The notes under the pieces were generated by a model, which made no database searches, had not been told where the DNA came from, and saw only the letters and a program-made list of their open reading frames with translations. The translations under genes were made by a program, and so were the position numbers. From NCBI RefSeq assembly GCF_001577835.2, contig NC_029526.1, forward strand, positions 651,510 through 715,509: DNA of 64,000 nucleotides, in the 5' to 3' direction. This DNA is from Coturnix japonica. Its lineage: Eukaryota > Chordata > Aves > Galliformes > Phasianidae. Below, piece after piece: positions 25,350 through 40,285 of this stretch (position 1 is the stretch's first letter; every line of letters begins with the position of its first letter).

Positions 25350-28153
25350 GGTGAAGAGGCCGAGCGGTATCAGCGGCCTCCTGGGGAAGATCGGCTCCAA
25401 AAAGCAGAAGATGAGCACACTGGAGAAGTCCAAGCTGGACTGGGAGAACTTCAAGGAGGAGGAGGGCATCGTGGAGGAGCTGGCAATCCACAACCGAGGG
25501 AAAGACGGGTAAGAGGGGCTGGATCTGACCACAAAGCCACATTTCCCACCACTCCCACATGCATAGGAACCCATCGCGTGCCACTGAGAGTCCAGGAAAC
25601 ATGTGGGATTTCTTAAGAATTTATTCTAGGGGTACGTAAAGCTGCTTTAGGCATTACAGGAGGACAGGTGAGGCCTGCGGCAGGTACAGGCAGACTCCTC
25701 TCGCTCTGCTAACAGCCTCGTGACCCTGAGCCCAGCTGACGCACAGCTTGCCTGCTCCTTATCTCACCTGCTGTTGGCCCAAACCGGTCTAACGCAGCTC
25801 TCCACAAGGAAACACGATTGCCTTTGCCCAGTTTTGTTTAAAAAGAAACAAGTCTCCAATGGGGTGGAATGGCTTCGTCCTGCTCCTCCAATGGCATGCT
25901 CCAGCTGCATCTTCCTGCATTTAAATGTATGCAAACCCAGAGCAGCTGGCAAGGTGCGTTACAGATGATGGCAGCTCTGGGCATCGGATGTGTGCACCAA
26001 GCAATGCTCACGCCAGTGAAGTTAATGGAGGCGTCATAAAAGCAAGTGACGATGCTGTAAATAAAGCAGAAAGCTAATAACATGCACTGCGGGGAAGGAC
26101 AGTAAGATCAGAAGTGGCGTTTCCACTGCAAGTGCTTTGCTAAGCTTGGGAATATGTAACCGCTTTAGTGGACATCTTGCAAAGTGTATTCTTATCTAGC
26201 CACGCATTTATTCTGTCTGCAGGAAAAAGTCAGAGCTTCTGCATTCTGACAGCTTTGGTTTAGGGTTTCAGATGGGTGTTTTATAACGGCTGCTTTCTTA
26301 GGCAGGCTGAGAGCCTCTGCCCCTTCCATGATCAGTTGAGCAATCATTGACACATCTGAGGATACCGCAGGGAGCGGTTCTGACCCTTCAGCCCAGCAGG
26401 GCACCACCTCACTGCAGCACTGCGGGCGTTATGGACCCCTGCTCCCCGCCTTGCCCTGCAGACAGGCACATCTGCACTGTGTCCCTGCTGAAACACCACA
26501 TCCCCACTGCATGGCATCACCACCACCCCTTCTTTCTGCTGATGGTGCCCGAGGTGTGGGGGGACACTCCTTGCCCCCACCTGCACCCACCTGCCCTCGT
26601 CTCTGCTTTCCCACCCCTCGTATCTTTAGTCCCAAACCCATTTTCCTCTGCAGCAGGACCCAGGCTGTGTCAGACCTCAGGGACCTGTCCTGGTTCTGCA
26701 GGGAGGGACTGGAGCTGGGGAGGGATGCAGTGGGCTCACTCTGTCACTCTGATGTCTTTAATAAATGGAAATGTACAGCAGCCTCCAAATGGGGCCAGCT
26801 TTGTAGGGCAGGCCCAGCAGGCAGCGCCTGAGGGCTCACCCTGGTGATGGATGGAGAGTGGCAGGGGACAGCAGGCACCTGGGGAAGCCTCACAGTGCCC
26901 TTGTTAGCAGGGGCAGCCTCTTCTCCCACAGGGTGCACCCCCTCTGCCTGCACTTCATCACAGCTGCCCCTTTCTGTGCCTGATGATTTACTCTGCTGCT
27001 CCCCCCACAGTGCTGTTCTCTGGCCATGGGGTGACACTGAGGTTCCTGCTCTGGCTGTTACTGGCCTGTGATCAGCATCAGTGCCCTGGAGTGAGCCTCT
27101 ATCCAGGGACTGTCTCCTGCTGAGAGGGCTCTGCTCTCGGCTGCCCCATGGACCGTGCCTGCAGTCTGTGCTGAGCCAAGGAGGGGGAAGGAAAAACCAA
27201 TGTGCCCAGGCGCTGTGATACTGTGATATGCAATGGAACACACACCCCCCCCCCAGCTTCCTTCCCCTGGCCTCTCCTGTCCTGCCCCCAGGCACAGGTC
27301 ACTCGTGGGGACAACAGGAAGCAGCACTCCCCCAACGCCTTTCCTGAGCCGCTGTGCTGCAGGGGTCTCAGCACACGTTCCACTCGTCTTGCCTGGTTCA
27401 GGTGGCCAGAGCCTCCTCCAAGGGCAGCGCATGGTCCTGGTGGCACCGAGTGGTGCCGCTGAGCTGGGCATGGCAGCAAGGAGCTGACCCACTTCTGTCA
27501 GCACAGGGAGGGCTGAGATGTGAGCAGGGTTGCTGCCGGGGACCAACGCAGGGAGCTCAGCTGCTGACACAAATTGGGATGAATGGCAGGGCATGGCAAT
27601 GCTGATCCTTCCTCAGGGTCGTGCTCGCAGGCAGGAATGAGCCAGACACAGCGGCTCGCGTGCCTTGTGTTGAGCTGGGCCTGAGCACAATGACCTTGTG
27701 GTGACAGCCCAGTGTTTGCCACTGCAGAACAAATACGAAACAATTGTGATGATTCAATTACCGCTCCTGTTTTGAATTGCAATTTCGCTCCCTCTGTAGG
27801 TTAATTAGTAGCACAGCCCCGACAGCCCCGGGCTGTCCGTGGCAAGGGTTTGCAGCAAAGTGCATTAAAATTCAGCTGCACGGCATAAACAAGCAGCAAG
27901 GTGCTTTTTGTGCTCGCTTCCTTCCTTGCAGTGCTTAGTAGATGCCTGGTGCATGGAGCGGGAGGGCAGAGGCAGCCACCCCTTCCCTCTGCCCGTCCCT
28001 TTGGGTCCCCGTGTTCCAGCCATAGGTGCTGCTAACACCATCTCTGCCTCTGCTCCCCACAGGTACATCGAGAGGAAGGCGTTCCTGGAGCGCGTGGACC
28101 ACAGGCAGTTTGAGATTGAGCGTGACATCAGACTGAGCAGGATGAAGCCCTGA
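25350..28153 (+). CDS. CFDP1: Craniofacial development protein 1, last two coding exons (partial gene)
   Basis: The exons are 25350-25508 and 28063-28153 (stop TGA at 28151-28153). The acceptors CTCCTGCAG and CTCCCCACAG and the donor GTAAGA are all visible, and the intron splits a Gly codon in matching phase. The encoded C-terminus includes [47 protein letters not shown] and a final KMKP-like end (RMKP). This is the BCNT-C domain of the CFDP1/Swc5/Yeti family. That family works in the SRCAP/SWR1 chromatin remodelling complex, which deposits H2A.Z in the nucleus. The N-terminal acidic part of the protein lies upstream of this window. Reading frames are intact and the conservation with the human C-terminus is close, so this is a functional gene. 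BCAR1 follows on the same strand, as in human. Confidence 0.96.
25509..28062 (+). other. CFDP1: Last intron of CFDP1
   Basis: This 2.55 kb intron has a GTAAGA donor and a CCCCACAG acceptor. It holds no recognisable exon. It has a C homopolymer of 10 at 27245-27254 and an AT-richer island at about 27720-27815 with several CAATTA/TAATTA cores (see findings). Confidence 0.85.
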
Positions 28154-28720
28154 GGGCCGGGGATGGCCGTGGGGTCCCACTGGCCCTGTGCCCCTGCCTG
28201 GCCACCGGGCACAGAACATATTCTCTACCCAAGCCTGCACATCCCAGCAGGTTTTTCCTTTTACTGTAATGTTTGGAGAGGGTGCTTGTCAGTGGGCAGG
28301 GTGTGCTGCAAGGGTCCCATCACCTGGCAGCTCACGGGAGCAGCCCCATGGTGCCGATCCTTTGCCACCGCTGGGTGCTGCCGTGCTTGCACGCTGACCA
28401 GAATCCAGCTCTGCTGACATGTGTGGTGGTGAGGGGCTGCAGGAAGGCTTTGTGGCTGCTGCACGTGCACAGGCTGCGGGGCTGGAGCCCTGCTCCCCGC
28501 TCTGCCAGCCCTGCAGCCTCCCCTGCCCCTCCTCGCTCTTGCCCAGACAAAGCTGAACTGTCTGCACTTGTCTGCGGGGTCTGACGGTGCTGGGGGTTTT
28601 GAAGCAAGCCGATGAAGAAATCCTCCCTTGTTTGCTCCATCGAGAAGCTGAGAGCAGCTGCAGCAGGCAGGCCAGCCCGGGGTCTGTTCACGTGAATAAA
28701 GTATTCCATCCTGGTGCTCT
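28154..28720 (+). promoter_or_regulatory. CFDP1: CFDP1 3' UTR with poly(A) signal AATAAA at 28695
   Basis: The stop codon is followed by about 540 bases of untranslated sequence and a canonical AATAAA at 28695-28700. The GTGCTCTGTGTGCTC stretch just downstream resembles a GU-rich cleavage element. This is the only canonical signal in a suitable place. Confidence 0.8.
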
Positions 28721-30260
28721 GTGTGCTCACAGCCTGGCTGCTCTGGGAAGCAGAGGGGCAGAGAAACTGAGGGTTGCTGTTATAAACGCATGACCATGAT
28801 TGTGGAAATCACTGCGTGGTTCCTGCGTGCCCATCGTCCTCCCATCTGTCCCCATGGGATGCTGCAGGGCAGGGGCACACACAGCCATCCCCTGCACTGT
28901 TCCACACCAGCACCAGCCTCGTCCTTGCTGCTGGCGTTGGCCCTGTGCCTCAGCCCTGAGCCTGGGCTGAGCTCCGGGCTCACATGTCGGCTGCTGAGTC
29001 AGCCCTTGTGCTGGGGATGCGCTGAGAATGGACACGAACAAAACACCACGTGCTCAGGGAGCCGCAGCCCTTGTCCGTGTTACACACAGGGTGAGCCCTT
29101 ATCAACCTGCTTCAACTGAAATGGGATGGCACTAAAGTGGGGCTGCTGGGATGGACATCTGCACCTCCCGACACTTCCAGGCCAGTGGCTTCGTACAGCA
29201 GGGAATGGCTGCACTTCTGACCCCCATCCCAGGCCACCCCCATGCTGTCCCGCTGCACTCCGGGCAGGGTGGAGGACAGCGGGTGGTGGCAGCTCCAGTT
29301 CCAGCGCAGGACTCAGCTCCGCTGTCCTCTGCCAGCTCTCCCAGCGTCCTGCATGTTTCCTCGCTTGGATCATGTGTTTCTTGCCTCCCTTTCCTGAAGA
29401 TGAAGAGTGATTTACAGGGCTCCAGAAAACACAGCTTGGCTGCCTAGGAACTGGGGGAGAAAAAACTGGGGGAGGAAAAAAAGGGATAAAGCGTTGGAGA
29501 GAAGCCCTCTGTTGGCTATTGGCACCACCTGCCCGCAGAGGGCCTGGCCCACAGCCCCCAACTGCATCCCCTTGAATGGCCGCCGTGTCCCCGTGGGCTG
29601 GGAGCAGTTTGGGCACTGCTGAACGGCCCCTTGTGCTCGGCCCCAAACAAGGCTGCCATTGTGTGCGCCTGCCCCACGGCTCCGCTGTGGGGTCCCGTGT
29701 GGGATCCATCCCATCCTCCCCATTGTGCGGCTGCAGAGAACGGGAACGTGGCTGTTTTCTCCCCGGACGAGCTGTGGGTCGTGGCAGGACATGGGCAGCC
29801 CTTTGGGCTGTATCTGCAGCCTGACAAAACATCTCTGCCCCTGGAAAGGCGAGGGGATAAAGCCCCGTTGTGATCCTGTTGGGTCCCGTGATATTACAAG
29901 CCAACGGGAATGTCCTCATTATTTCCCCAATATTGAAGTCTAATAAATCCCCGGCTGCCTTACAGGATTTATTTATCCGTTCATTGCTAGGAGACTCAGT
30001 GCCGTGTAATCCTATTGCTGCTGCGGGGGGCGGGAGGCAGCTTTCCCAAGGATGGAGCCGCGAGGAAGCAGCCAAAAGCCAGAAGCCAAAAGCTGTGTGG
30101 GTCCGTGTGGGTCCATGTGGGTCCGTGTGGGTCCGTGTGGGTCCATGCGGGGCCTCTGCTCCACCGGGCAGCTTCAGCCCCACGCAGGGCACAGTGCCAC
30201 CCCTCCCACATGTGATGGTCCCACAGAGCTGTGCCCCACTGTGTGCTGGGCTCACTGACA
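28721..30260. other. CFDP1-BCAR1 intergenic region
   Basis: There is no gene here. It contains an AT-richer island at about 29870-30015 that stands out from its GC-rich surroundings (see findings) and a small 10-bp tandem repeat at 30095-30150. Long open frames on either strand here look like products of GC-rich composition and match no family I know. Confidence 0.6.
30095..30150. repeat. Short minisatellite, 10-bp unit GTGTGGGTCC
   Basis: There are about five and a half tandem copies of a GTGTGGGTCC unit, with A/G variation at one position in some copies. They lie directly after an AGCCAAAAGCC-type short direct repeat. Confidence 0.9.
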
Positions 30261-30261
30261 T

Positions 30262-30535
30262 GTCATGGGATCATTGAATCGCAGAATGGTTCGAGTGGGA
30301 AGGATCCTAAAGGCGTCCTGCACTGAGCAGGGACACTCACAGCTCCATCAGTGCTCACAGCCCCATTCTCTGACCTTGGCTGTGTGCAGGGATGGGGCAG
30401 CACCAGCTCTGTGTGCAGCCTGTGCCACTGCCTCACCGCCCTGACTGTAAAGAACCTCTAACTTAGCTCCGGTCTGAAGCTCCCTCTGTTAGTTTGAAGC
30501 CATTTCTTGTGCCGTCAGTGAGCAGCCCGTCCCCA
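30262..30535 (-). repeat. CR1 LINE fragment, minus orientation, diverged
   Basis: The plus strand shows, in reverse, the CR1 3' end (ATCGCAGAATGGTTCGAGTG), GGGATGGGGCA, the CTGTGCCACTGCCTCACC block, CTGTAAAGAACCTCTAACTT and GAAGCCATTTCTTGT. Block order fits a CR1 3' region inserted in minus orientation about 0.7 kb upstream of the BCAR1 start. Confidence 0.85.
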
Positions 30536-30559
30536 TACACACGGCACACAGCTCCGGGG

Positions 30560-32000
<1,441 letters not shown>

Positions 32001-35000
32001 GCAGAACGTGCTGGCCAAAGCGCTGTACGACAATGTGGCCGAGTCCCCGGACGAGCTCTCCTTCCGCAAAGGCGACATCATGACGGTGCTGGAGCGCAAC
32101 ACGCAGGGCCTGGACGGCTGGTGGCTCTGCTCGCTGCACGGCCGGCAGGGCATCGTGCCGGGGAACCGCCTCAAGATCCTGGTGGGGATGTACGACAAGA
32201 AGCAGCAGCAGCAGCAGCAGGCGGCCGGGCCGGGGCAGGGCCAGGCACCGCCAGCACCACAGCCCACGTTGCCGTACCACCACCAAGGGGGGTACACGCC
32301 GCTGTCGCCCGCCTCGCAGTACACCGCCATGCACCCCTCCTACGCGCCACAAGGGGACAACGTCTACTTGATGCCGGTTCCTGGCAAGGGGCAGCAGGGC
32401 CTGTACTCGGGCTCGGCACCCGCTGGACAGTTTCCCCCGGCTCCGGCCAAGCAGCCCCCATCCTACCCCAAGCAAACGCCGCCCCACGGCTTCCCCAGCG
32501 CCGGGCAGGACATCTACCAGGTGCCGCCGTCCCTGAGCCAGGCGGTGGACGCTTTCCCTGCGGGCTCTGCCAGCCCCCCCCAGGACATTTACCAGGTCCC
32601 TCCCTCGGCTCAGGCTCAAGACATCTACCAAGTGCCCCCATCTTTGGATGCGAGGAGCTGGGAAGGGCCCAAGCCCTCTGGAAAGGTAGGATGGGGGTCC
32701 AGGTACGGCGGTGGGTTGATGCTGTGGGGCTCCAGTCTGTTGTGGGGTTATGGAGGGGGGGAGTGAAGCGCTTTTGGCTGAGATGAGCTGCGTTTCCCTG
32801 GAAGATCCAGTGGGAAAAAGGGGACACTGAGCACCGTGCCTCGTGGGCAGGGCACCCCATTGATTGCGAGCATCCCACAACCTCCTATGGCTGCCGCACC
32901 ACATTGCACCGAGATGCGGGTGGGGGTCTGGGCTCGTCCTCCATCGCTGGGTCCCTCGGTGCCACAATTAACCTTCAGGTCTCCATTCTCATCGCACAGG
33001 GCGGCCGTGCGGCCGGGCTTTGTCTGTAGCCGAGGCTGGCTGCTATAAATAACCGGTGATCTCATCTCCGTCCCTCCAGCGTCACTGCACGGAGCGGTGA
33101 CAGCTCCAGGCCGGACGGGGAGCGCCCTCGCGTGGGCACCCACCGCACGGTGCTCCCAGATGGGCTCGGGGGGCAGCAGCGGGGGGTGCGCCAGGCTCAG
33201 CCCTGCCCTCTCTCGTAGGTGCTGCTGCCCACCCGCGTGGGGCAGGCGTACGTCTATGACTCCCCCAAGGCTGAGAAGGATGAATACGACTTTCCCCGCC
33301 ACCTGCTCTCCTCGGGCTCACAGGAGATCTACGATGTGCCACCTGCACGCGGTGCATTACCCAGCCAGGTCAGCAGGGATGTGGGGCTGCATGTGGGGCT
33401 GTGGGGTGATGGGCTGCAGGGATGCGGCACCCAGTGCTGGGCTGAGCCGTGGTCTCCACTGTGTGTGTGCTGGGGCCACTCTCCTGCCCCTCACACCATC
33501 CCATCTCTTCCCAGCAGGTCTATGACACTCCCCCCATGGCGGTCAAGGGTCCCAATGGGCAGGACCCAGGGCAGGAGATCTACGACGTGCCCCCCAGCGT
33601 GGAGAAGAACCTGCACCAAACCGTAAGTGCCGCAGGGGAAGCTCATGCACCAAAAGAGACACGTGAGGGTGGTGGTGCTGCAGGATTGCGCTGTGCACCT
33701 CTCCTTCCACGAGCCCACTGCACGCCCAGAGCTGTTCTTATGGGCACAGGGGAGCGGGGCTGGTGTGCATGTGTGTCTCCAGCTGCACTGACACTACGTG
33801 GTGGTGCCCTTGCAGGTATATGACGTGCCACCCTCCGTCAGCAAGGACGTGCCAGACGGCCCTGTGCGGGAGGAGACGTACGACGTGCCCCCCGCCTTCT
33901 CCAAGCAGAAAGCCTTCGAGCCCCCCCGCCACCCCCCGGTGCTCTCCCAGCAGGATTCCTACCTGCCAGAGGATGTCTACGACGTGCCACCAGCGGCTGG
34001 GAAAGCCGCCCCCGAGCCCTCGTTGTCCCACGAGATCTATGACGTGCCTCCCAGCCTCAAGAAGCTGGGGGGGTCGGCCTTCCCCTTGCAGGAGGTGTAC
34101 GATGTGCCGCGGGACCTGCACGCCCCCAGCAAGGGCTCGATGGACATGGAGGGTGAGTACATCTACGATGTCCCACCACAGGTGGACCGCGAGGCCAAGG
34201 CAGCTGACACCAAGCGTCTCTCGGCCTCCAGCACGGGCAGCACCCGCAGCAACATCTCCACCTCCTCACTGGACACTGTGCCCGTAAAGGAGCCGGCCAA
34301 AGGAGCCGGCAGGGAGTTCTCCCTGGACTTGGATGCTGCCATGGAGATGCTGGCCAAGCTCCAGCTCGGCGTCAGCGGTGCCGTCTCCAGCCTCATGTCC
34401 TTCATCAGCACCAACTGGCGCAGCCCCGAGCACATGGAAGCCAATGCTGCCGGCATCCGCCTGGCAGCCGAGGGTGTTCAAACAGCCCTCAGGGAGCTGC
34501 TGGAGTTTGCCCGGGGGGCAGTGGGCAACGCTGCCCAGGCCTCGGACCGCTCACTGTACGCCAAGCTCAGCAAGCAGCTGCAGAAGATGGAGGAGGTCTA
34601 CCAGGCCCTGGGGCGGCACAGCCAGGCGCTGGATGCATGTCACTGGGCTCCCAGTGCCTTGGTGGCTGGCAAACCGGGCACGGACGACTTGGAGCTGTTC
34701 GTCATGTACTCGCGTGGTGTGCCCGATGACACCAAGCAGCTCGCCTCCTTCCTGCATGGCAATGCTTCTCTGCTCTTCAAACGGACAAAGCCAGCGCCAG
34801 AGGGCAATGGCCACGGGCCCACGCACCCCTCTGACAAGGCCAGCAGCATCCAGTCACGGCCCCTGCCCTCCCCACCCAAGCTGCTGGCACAGGAGTCCCC
34901 CGAGGGTCCCTACGAGAACCACGAGAGCGGCTGGATGGAGGATTATGACTACGTGCACCTCCAGGTGGGTGCGGGCTGGGGGCACCCTGTGGGTGACGTG

Positions 35001-35991
35001 GGTGGGATTTCTGTCTCCTCATCTGGGTCTTGCTTTTCCCCTCCTGTTATGGCTGTAGGAACTGAGGGCATCCTGGTGCAGGGCTGGGGGGCTCCATCCT
35101 GATAGGGCTTGTGGTTTTCCCCCTTCTCACCCTCCTTCCTTTCTTTCAGGGCAAGGAGGAGTTTGAGAAGACGCAGAAGGAGCTGCTGGAGAAAGGCAAC
35201 ATTATCCGGCAGAGCAAGGACCAGTTGGAGCACCAGCAGGTAATGGGGCTGGGGGATAAGCATGGCTCAGTGGGGACCCTGGGGTGGGGAGGGCAGTAGG
35301 GTTGGGCTCCTGTTCCCCATTCCCACAGCCGTGAGCTCCCCATGGCTCTGTCCGGCTCTTCTCTGATGCCAGATAGGATCGGGGCGCTGTCCCACGTGGC
35401 ATCCCCTGGGGTGCAGCCATCGCTGTGGGGCTCGGTGGCCACCCTGCCTGTCCTCACACCCATCTCTCCCCATAGCTGAAGCAGTTTGAGCGGCTGGAGC
35501 AGGAGGTGACGCGCCCCATTGACAACGACCTGTCCAACTGGAGCCCTCCCCAGCACTACGGCCCTGTACGGGGCGGTGGTGCCCTGTGTGCCGCCGACCA
35601 CCAGCTGCTCCTCTTCTACCTGGAGCAGTGCGAGGCCAACCTCACCACGCTCACCAATGCTATTGACGCCTTCTTCACCGCTGTCAGCACCAACCAGCCC
35701 CCAAAAATCTTCGTGGCCCACAGCAAGTTCATCATCCTCAGCGCCCACAAGCTCGTCTTCATCGGCGACACACTGTCCCGCCAGGCCAAGGCGCAGGACG
35801 TGCGGCACAAGGTGACACACTACAGCAACCTCCTGTGCGAGATGCTCAAGGAGATCGTGGTGAGCACCAAAGCGGCTGCGCTGCACTACCCGTCACCTGC
35901 CGCCTCCAAGGACATGGTGGAGCGCGTCAAGGACCTTGCCAACAGCACGCAGCAGTTCAGGAGGGTGCTGGGCCAGCTGGCTGCCATGTGA

Positions 35992-36600
35992 TGGCCCTGT
36001 GCTGTTCCCCCTCCCATTGCCCTCTGCCCAGCGTAACAGACCTGTACATAGAGACTCACACAGGGGTGAGGGGCCGCAGCTGTCATCCCCCTCCCCTCTC
36101 ATCCTCTCGACATTGGTTTCAGAGCCATGCCCGCAGTGCCCAGGGTTGCAATCTCTCCCTTCTGTGCTCGTTCCCCTGCTCCAGTTGAAGTGGGGCTGGC
36201 AGTGGGGCTGCTCCAGTGTCCTGGGGTGATGCTGTGGGCTCCATCGGCACATCGGCCATCTGTTGTAGTGTTGTGGCACAGACAGAGCCAGGCAAGCAGC
36301 AGCAGTAGGGAGATGAAGAGTGCTGTCCTGAGTGACAAGGGAAGGGGTGAGGGGCAGCCGGGGTGGGAGGAGGGGCTTGAACCTTTGCATTTCAAGTCTT
36401 GGTTTTGCTGTACCAACTGTAATTGAAATGCAAACCGACATTGGTGCCTTCTGAACACTGGGGAAGCTTCCTCCTTCCTCACAGTTCCCGGAGCCATGGA
36501 GTTGCAGCCGCCCCCAAAACTCAACCCCCTGGTCCCACAGCAGCATAAAGATTTGCCTAGAAATTCCCCTGGCACCTGGCTGTGTGTGTGCGGTGCTGGG
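35992..36600 (+). promoter_or_regulatory. BCAR1: BCAR1 3' UTR, probable poly(A) signal CATAAA at 36544
   Basis: I see no canonical AATAAA downstream of the stop within this stretch. A CATAAA variant at 36544-36549 is followed about 30 bases later by a GU-rich stretch (GGCTGTGTGTGTGCGG). That is the expected spacing for a cleavage site near 36570. This is inferred only. Confidence 0.5.
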
Positions 36601-37782
36601 ATCGGGCGCCCTGTGTGTGCAACTGGGGTGTCCTTTCCCCCAAAAGCAGCGGTGCTGGAGCATGGCTGGGGTGCCACGTGCTTTATGGCAAAGCAATAAC
36701 ATGGGTTTGTTCATAGCATCTTGATGTGGAACAGGATGTGGCACTGGCTGTGGGCACAAGCAGCGGTGAAGATGCAGTGCTGCACAGCCCACAGCCACCC
36801 ACACTTTGCTGTGCTCCTCACACCTACACCTGGGTTGCAGTGTAACTGCTGTGCAGATGGAGGCAGTGCCAGCACAGCAGGTGCCGTGGTAGCCCTGGGC
36901 CGTGGGCACCCAGAGCCCAGCTGTGGGCTCACAGGGCTTGATGCAGTGCCCCAGCATGTATCTGGTGCTCGGGACAGCCCCAACCCTGTGCACCCACCTC
37001 CTGCCCAATTCCTATGTGCCACGCCTCGGCTCCCACGGTGATTCCCCAGCCCTGTTCCTGTGTGCCAAAGTGCTGATCACCACCCTCAGCCGAGACACCA
37101 CTGTGTCCTGCACCATAGGGACCACAGCACCTATGAGGCCCGATCCCACATCCCATACATCCCTGTCCCTACCCAATCCTTGCTCATCTTTTGCCCAAAC
37201 CTGTCCCACCAGCCCTCCCATCCCTGTCCCATTTCCACCCAGGCCCTCTCTGTGTAACCATCCCCATCCCGAACTCATTCCTATTCCATGCATCCCATTT
37301 AGCCCTGTATTATTCCAGAGGTTCCCATGGCTGCCATGCTGCAGTGGGGCATCCACCTGGGGTCGACAATGGGGTGAGGGAACCTGATATGCCCCGGAGT
37401 CAGCAGCACTGCCAGCACATGGCAGCCCTGGGGCTGGGAACCCCTGGGACCCCTCACCGACCCCTCATGGGTCCTTCATAGGACCTTTGAGCCCCCCCGA
37501 GTCCCACCCTTTCTGGCTGCAGCCCGACATTCCCAGGCAGCCCCAGCGCACGCAGTGGTGGGGCCAGGAGCTGCTGTGGGCCTGGCTCTGTATCCCCACT
37601 GTCCCCTCCCGCCAGGCGTTAAGGTGGCTCCATGTACAGCACTGTGCTGCTCTGCCTGCCATGCTTGTGTCCCTGTGCCACCAGCACCACCGTGAGCTCA
37701 GTAGTCCTGCCCTGCCAATAGGGCTAAGCACACCTCTAATTCCTGGCAGAACAAAAAGAGAGACATGTCAGGGAAATGAAGC
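36601..37782. other. BCAR1-CTRB intergenic region
   Basis: No gene is recognised. A short segment at 37618-37631 and its neighbourhood is an inverted match to the 5' flank of LDHD (see findings), suggesting the outer edge of the CTRB inverted duplication once reached this far. Confidence 0.6.
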
Positions 37783-37788
37783 TTTATA
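37783..37788 (-). terminator. Poly(A) signal variant TATAAA of CTRB copy A
   Basis: On the minus strand TATAAA lies 7 bases after the copy A stop codon (37796-37798). The corresponding place in copy B carries canonical AATAAA. Pancreatic protease genes commonly have very short 3' UTRs, so this is the likely signal. Confidence 0.65.
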
Positions 37789-37795
37789 TGACGCC

Positions 37796-39426
<1,631 letters not shown>

Positions 39427-39466
39427 TGCCACTCGCAGGGAACAGGCTGGGCACGGGGCACAGCGC

Positions 39467-39574
39467 TTCTTATGGCCGCGGCCACACGCTGACCTTGTGC
39501 CGTGACCTCCAGAGATAGCGGCACCGTGTGGGGCCGGCACCTGGCACCACGGCCATCAGCCGCCCCTGGGAACT
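39467..39574 (-). promoter_or_regulatory. CTRB copy A proximal promoter
   Basis: Reading toward the gene there is TTCCCA (complement of 39567-39572), CAGGTG (complement of CACCTG at 39538-39543), two AGGTCA half-sites within 39490-39508 (the inner one as ACAAGGTCA), and a TATA-like CATAAGAA at 39467-39474, about 41 bases before the ATG. An E-box plus TC-box resembles the PTF1 site of acinar genes, and ACAAGGTCA resembles an NR5A2 site. Both matches are by eye. Confidence 0.5.
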
Positions 39575-39720
39575 GCGGCCTGGGGACCAGCCGCTGCCAA
39601 ACGGCCTTCCTGGGAACGTCCCCATGGTGCTGTGCCTGTGTGCACCCACTGCATGCGGGGTGAGCCTGGCAGCCTGCTGCCCCAGCTGGAGGTGATTGCA
39701 GAGGTTGGCCATAGCTGAGG

Positions 39721-40285
39721 TGCTGTTGTTGTAGGACTGGGTGCCTGCATGGTGCTTTGGCCGACTGAGGACCTCAGACCGGTGTGTTTGGTTCCCATAT
39801 TCAGGCCCCTGTCATGTCACTGTTCCCTCATGCAATGGGGATCACATTGTCACAGAGTTCTTGGTTCTCTTCATCCTTGGTTTTGGGTCTCTGTGGAGTC
39901 CCCAGCACCCCAAGGATGGAATGGAATCCCAAAGCTGTCTCTGCTACCCCATGCCCAGGTATAGGGCAATTCAGCAGAGCCCTGAGCACCTTCCCAAGGT
40001 GGAGGCCAGCAACTGCTGCAGGGGAACATCAGCCCTCGCGTCACCACGGTCTCTGCTCCCACACTGTGCTGGCTACCTGCACCTTCACTCCCATTCACAC
40101 CATGCAGAAGTGCTTCCCAACTTGCAGAGGGAGCCCAGTGCTCAGTGTCCTAGACAGCAGTTTATTCCTTGGAATGATGCTCAGGTCCTGGTTCATTCTG
40201 CATTAACACCAGTGACACCATTCCCACTGTGCTGCCAAATAATGCAGCCAACTCACACTCAGCTGGTGACCAGTAACTTAGAGTC
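39721..40285. other. Spacer between the CTRB inverted-repeat arms
   Basis: About 565 bases separate the two arms. There is no recognisable gene and no obvious repeat. If both promoters share an enhancer, this central segment would be one place for it. Confidence 0.6.

Noticed and set aside
29080-30261. Minus-strand open frame of 393 codons upstream of BCAR1
   Set aside because: It crosses the 10-bp minisatellite (giving repeated THTDPHGP) and the AT-rich island, and matches no family I know. No splice or promoter support.
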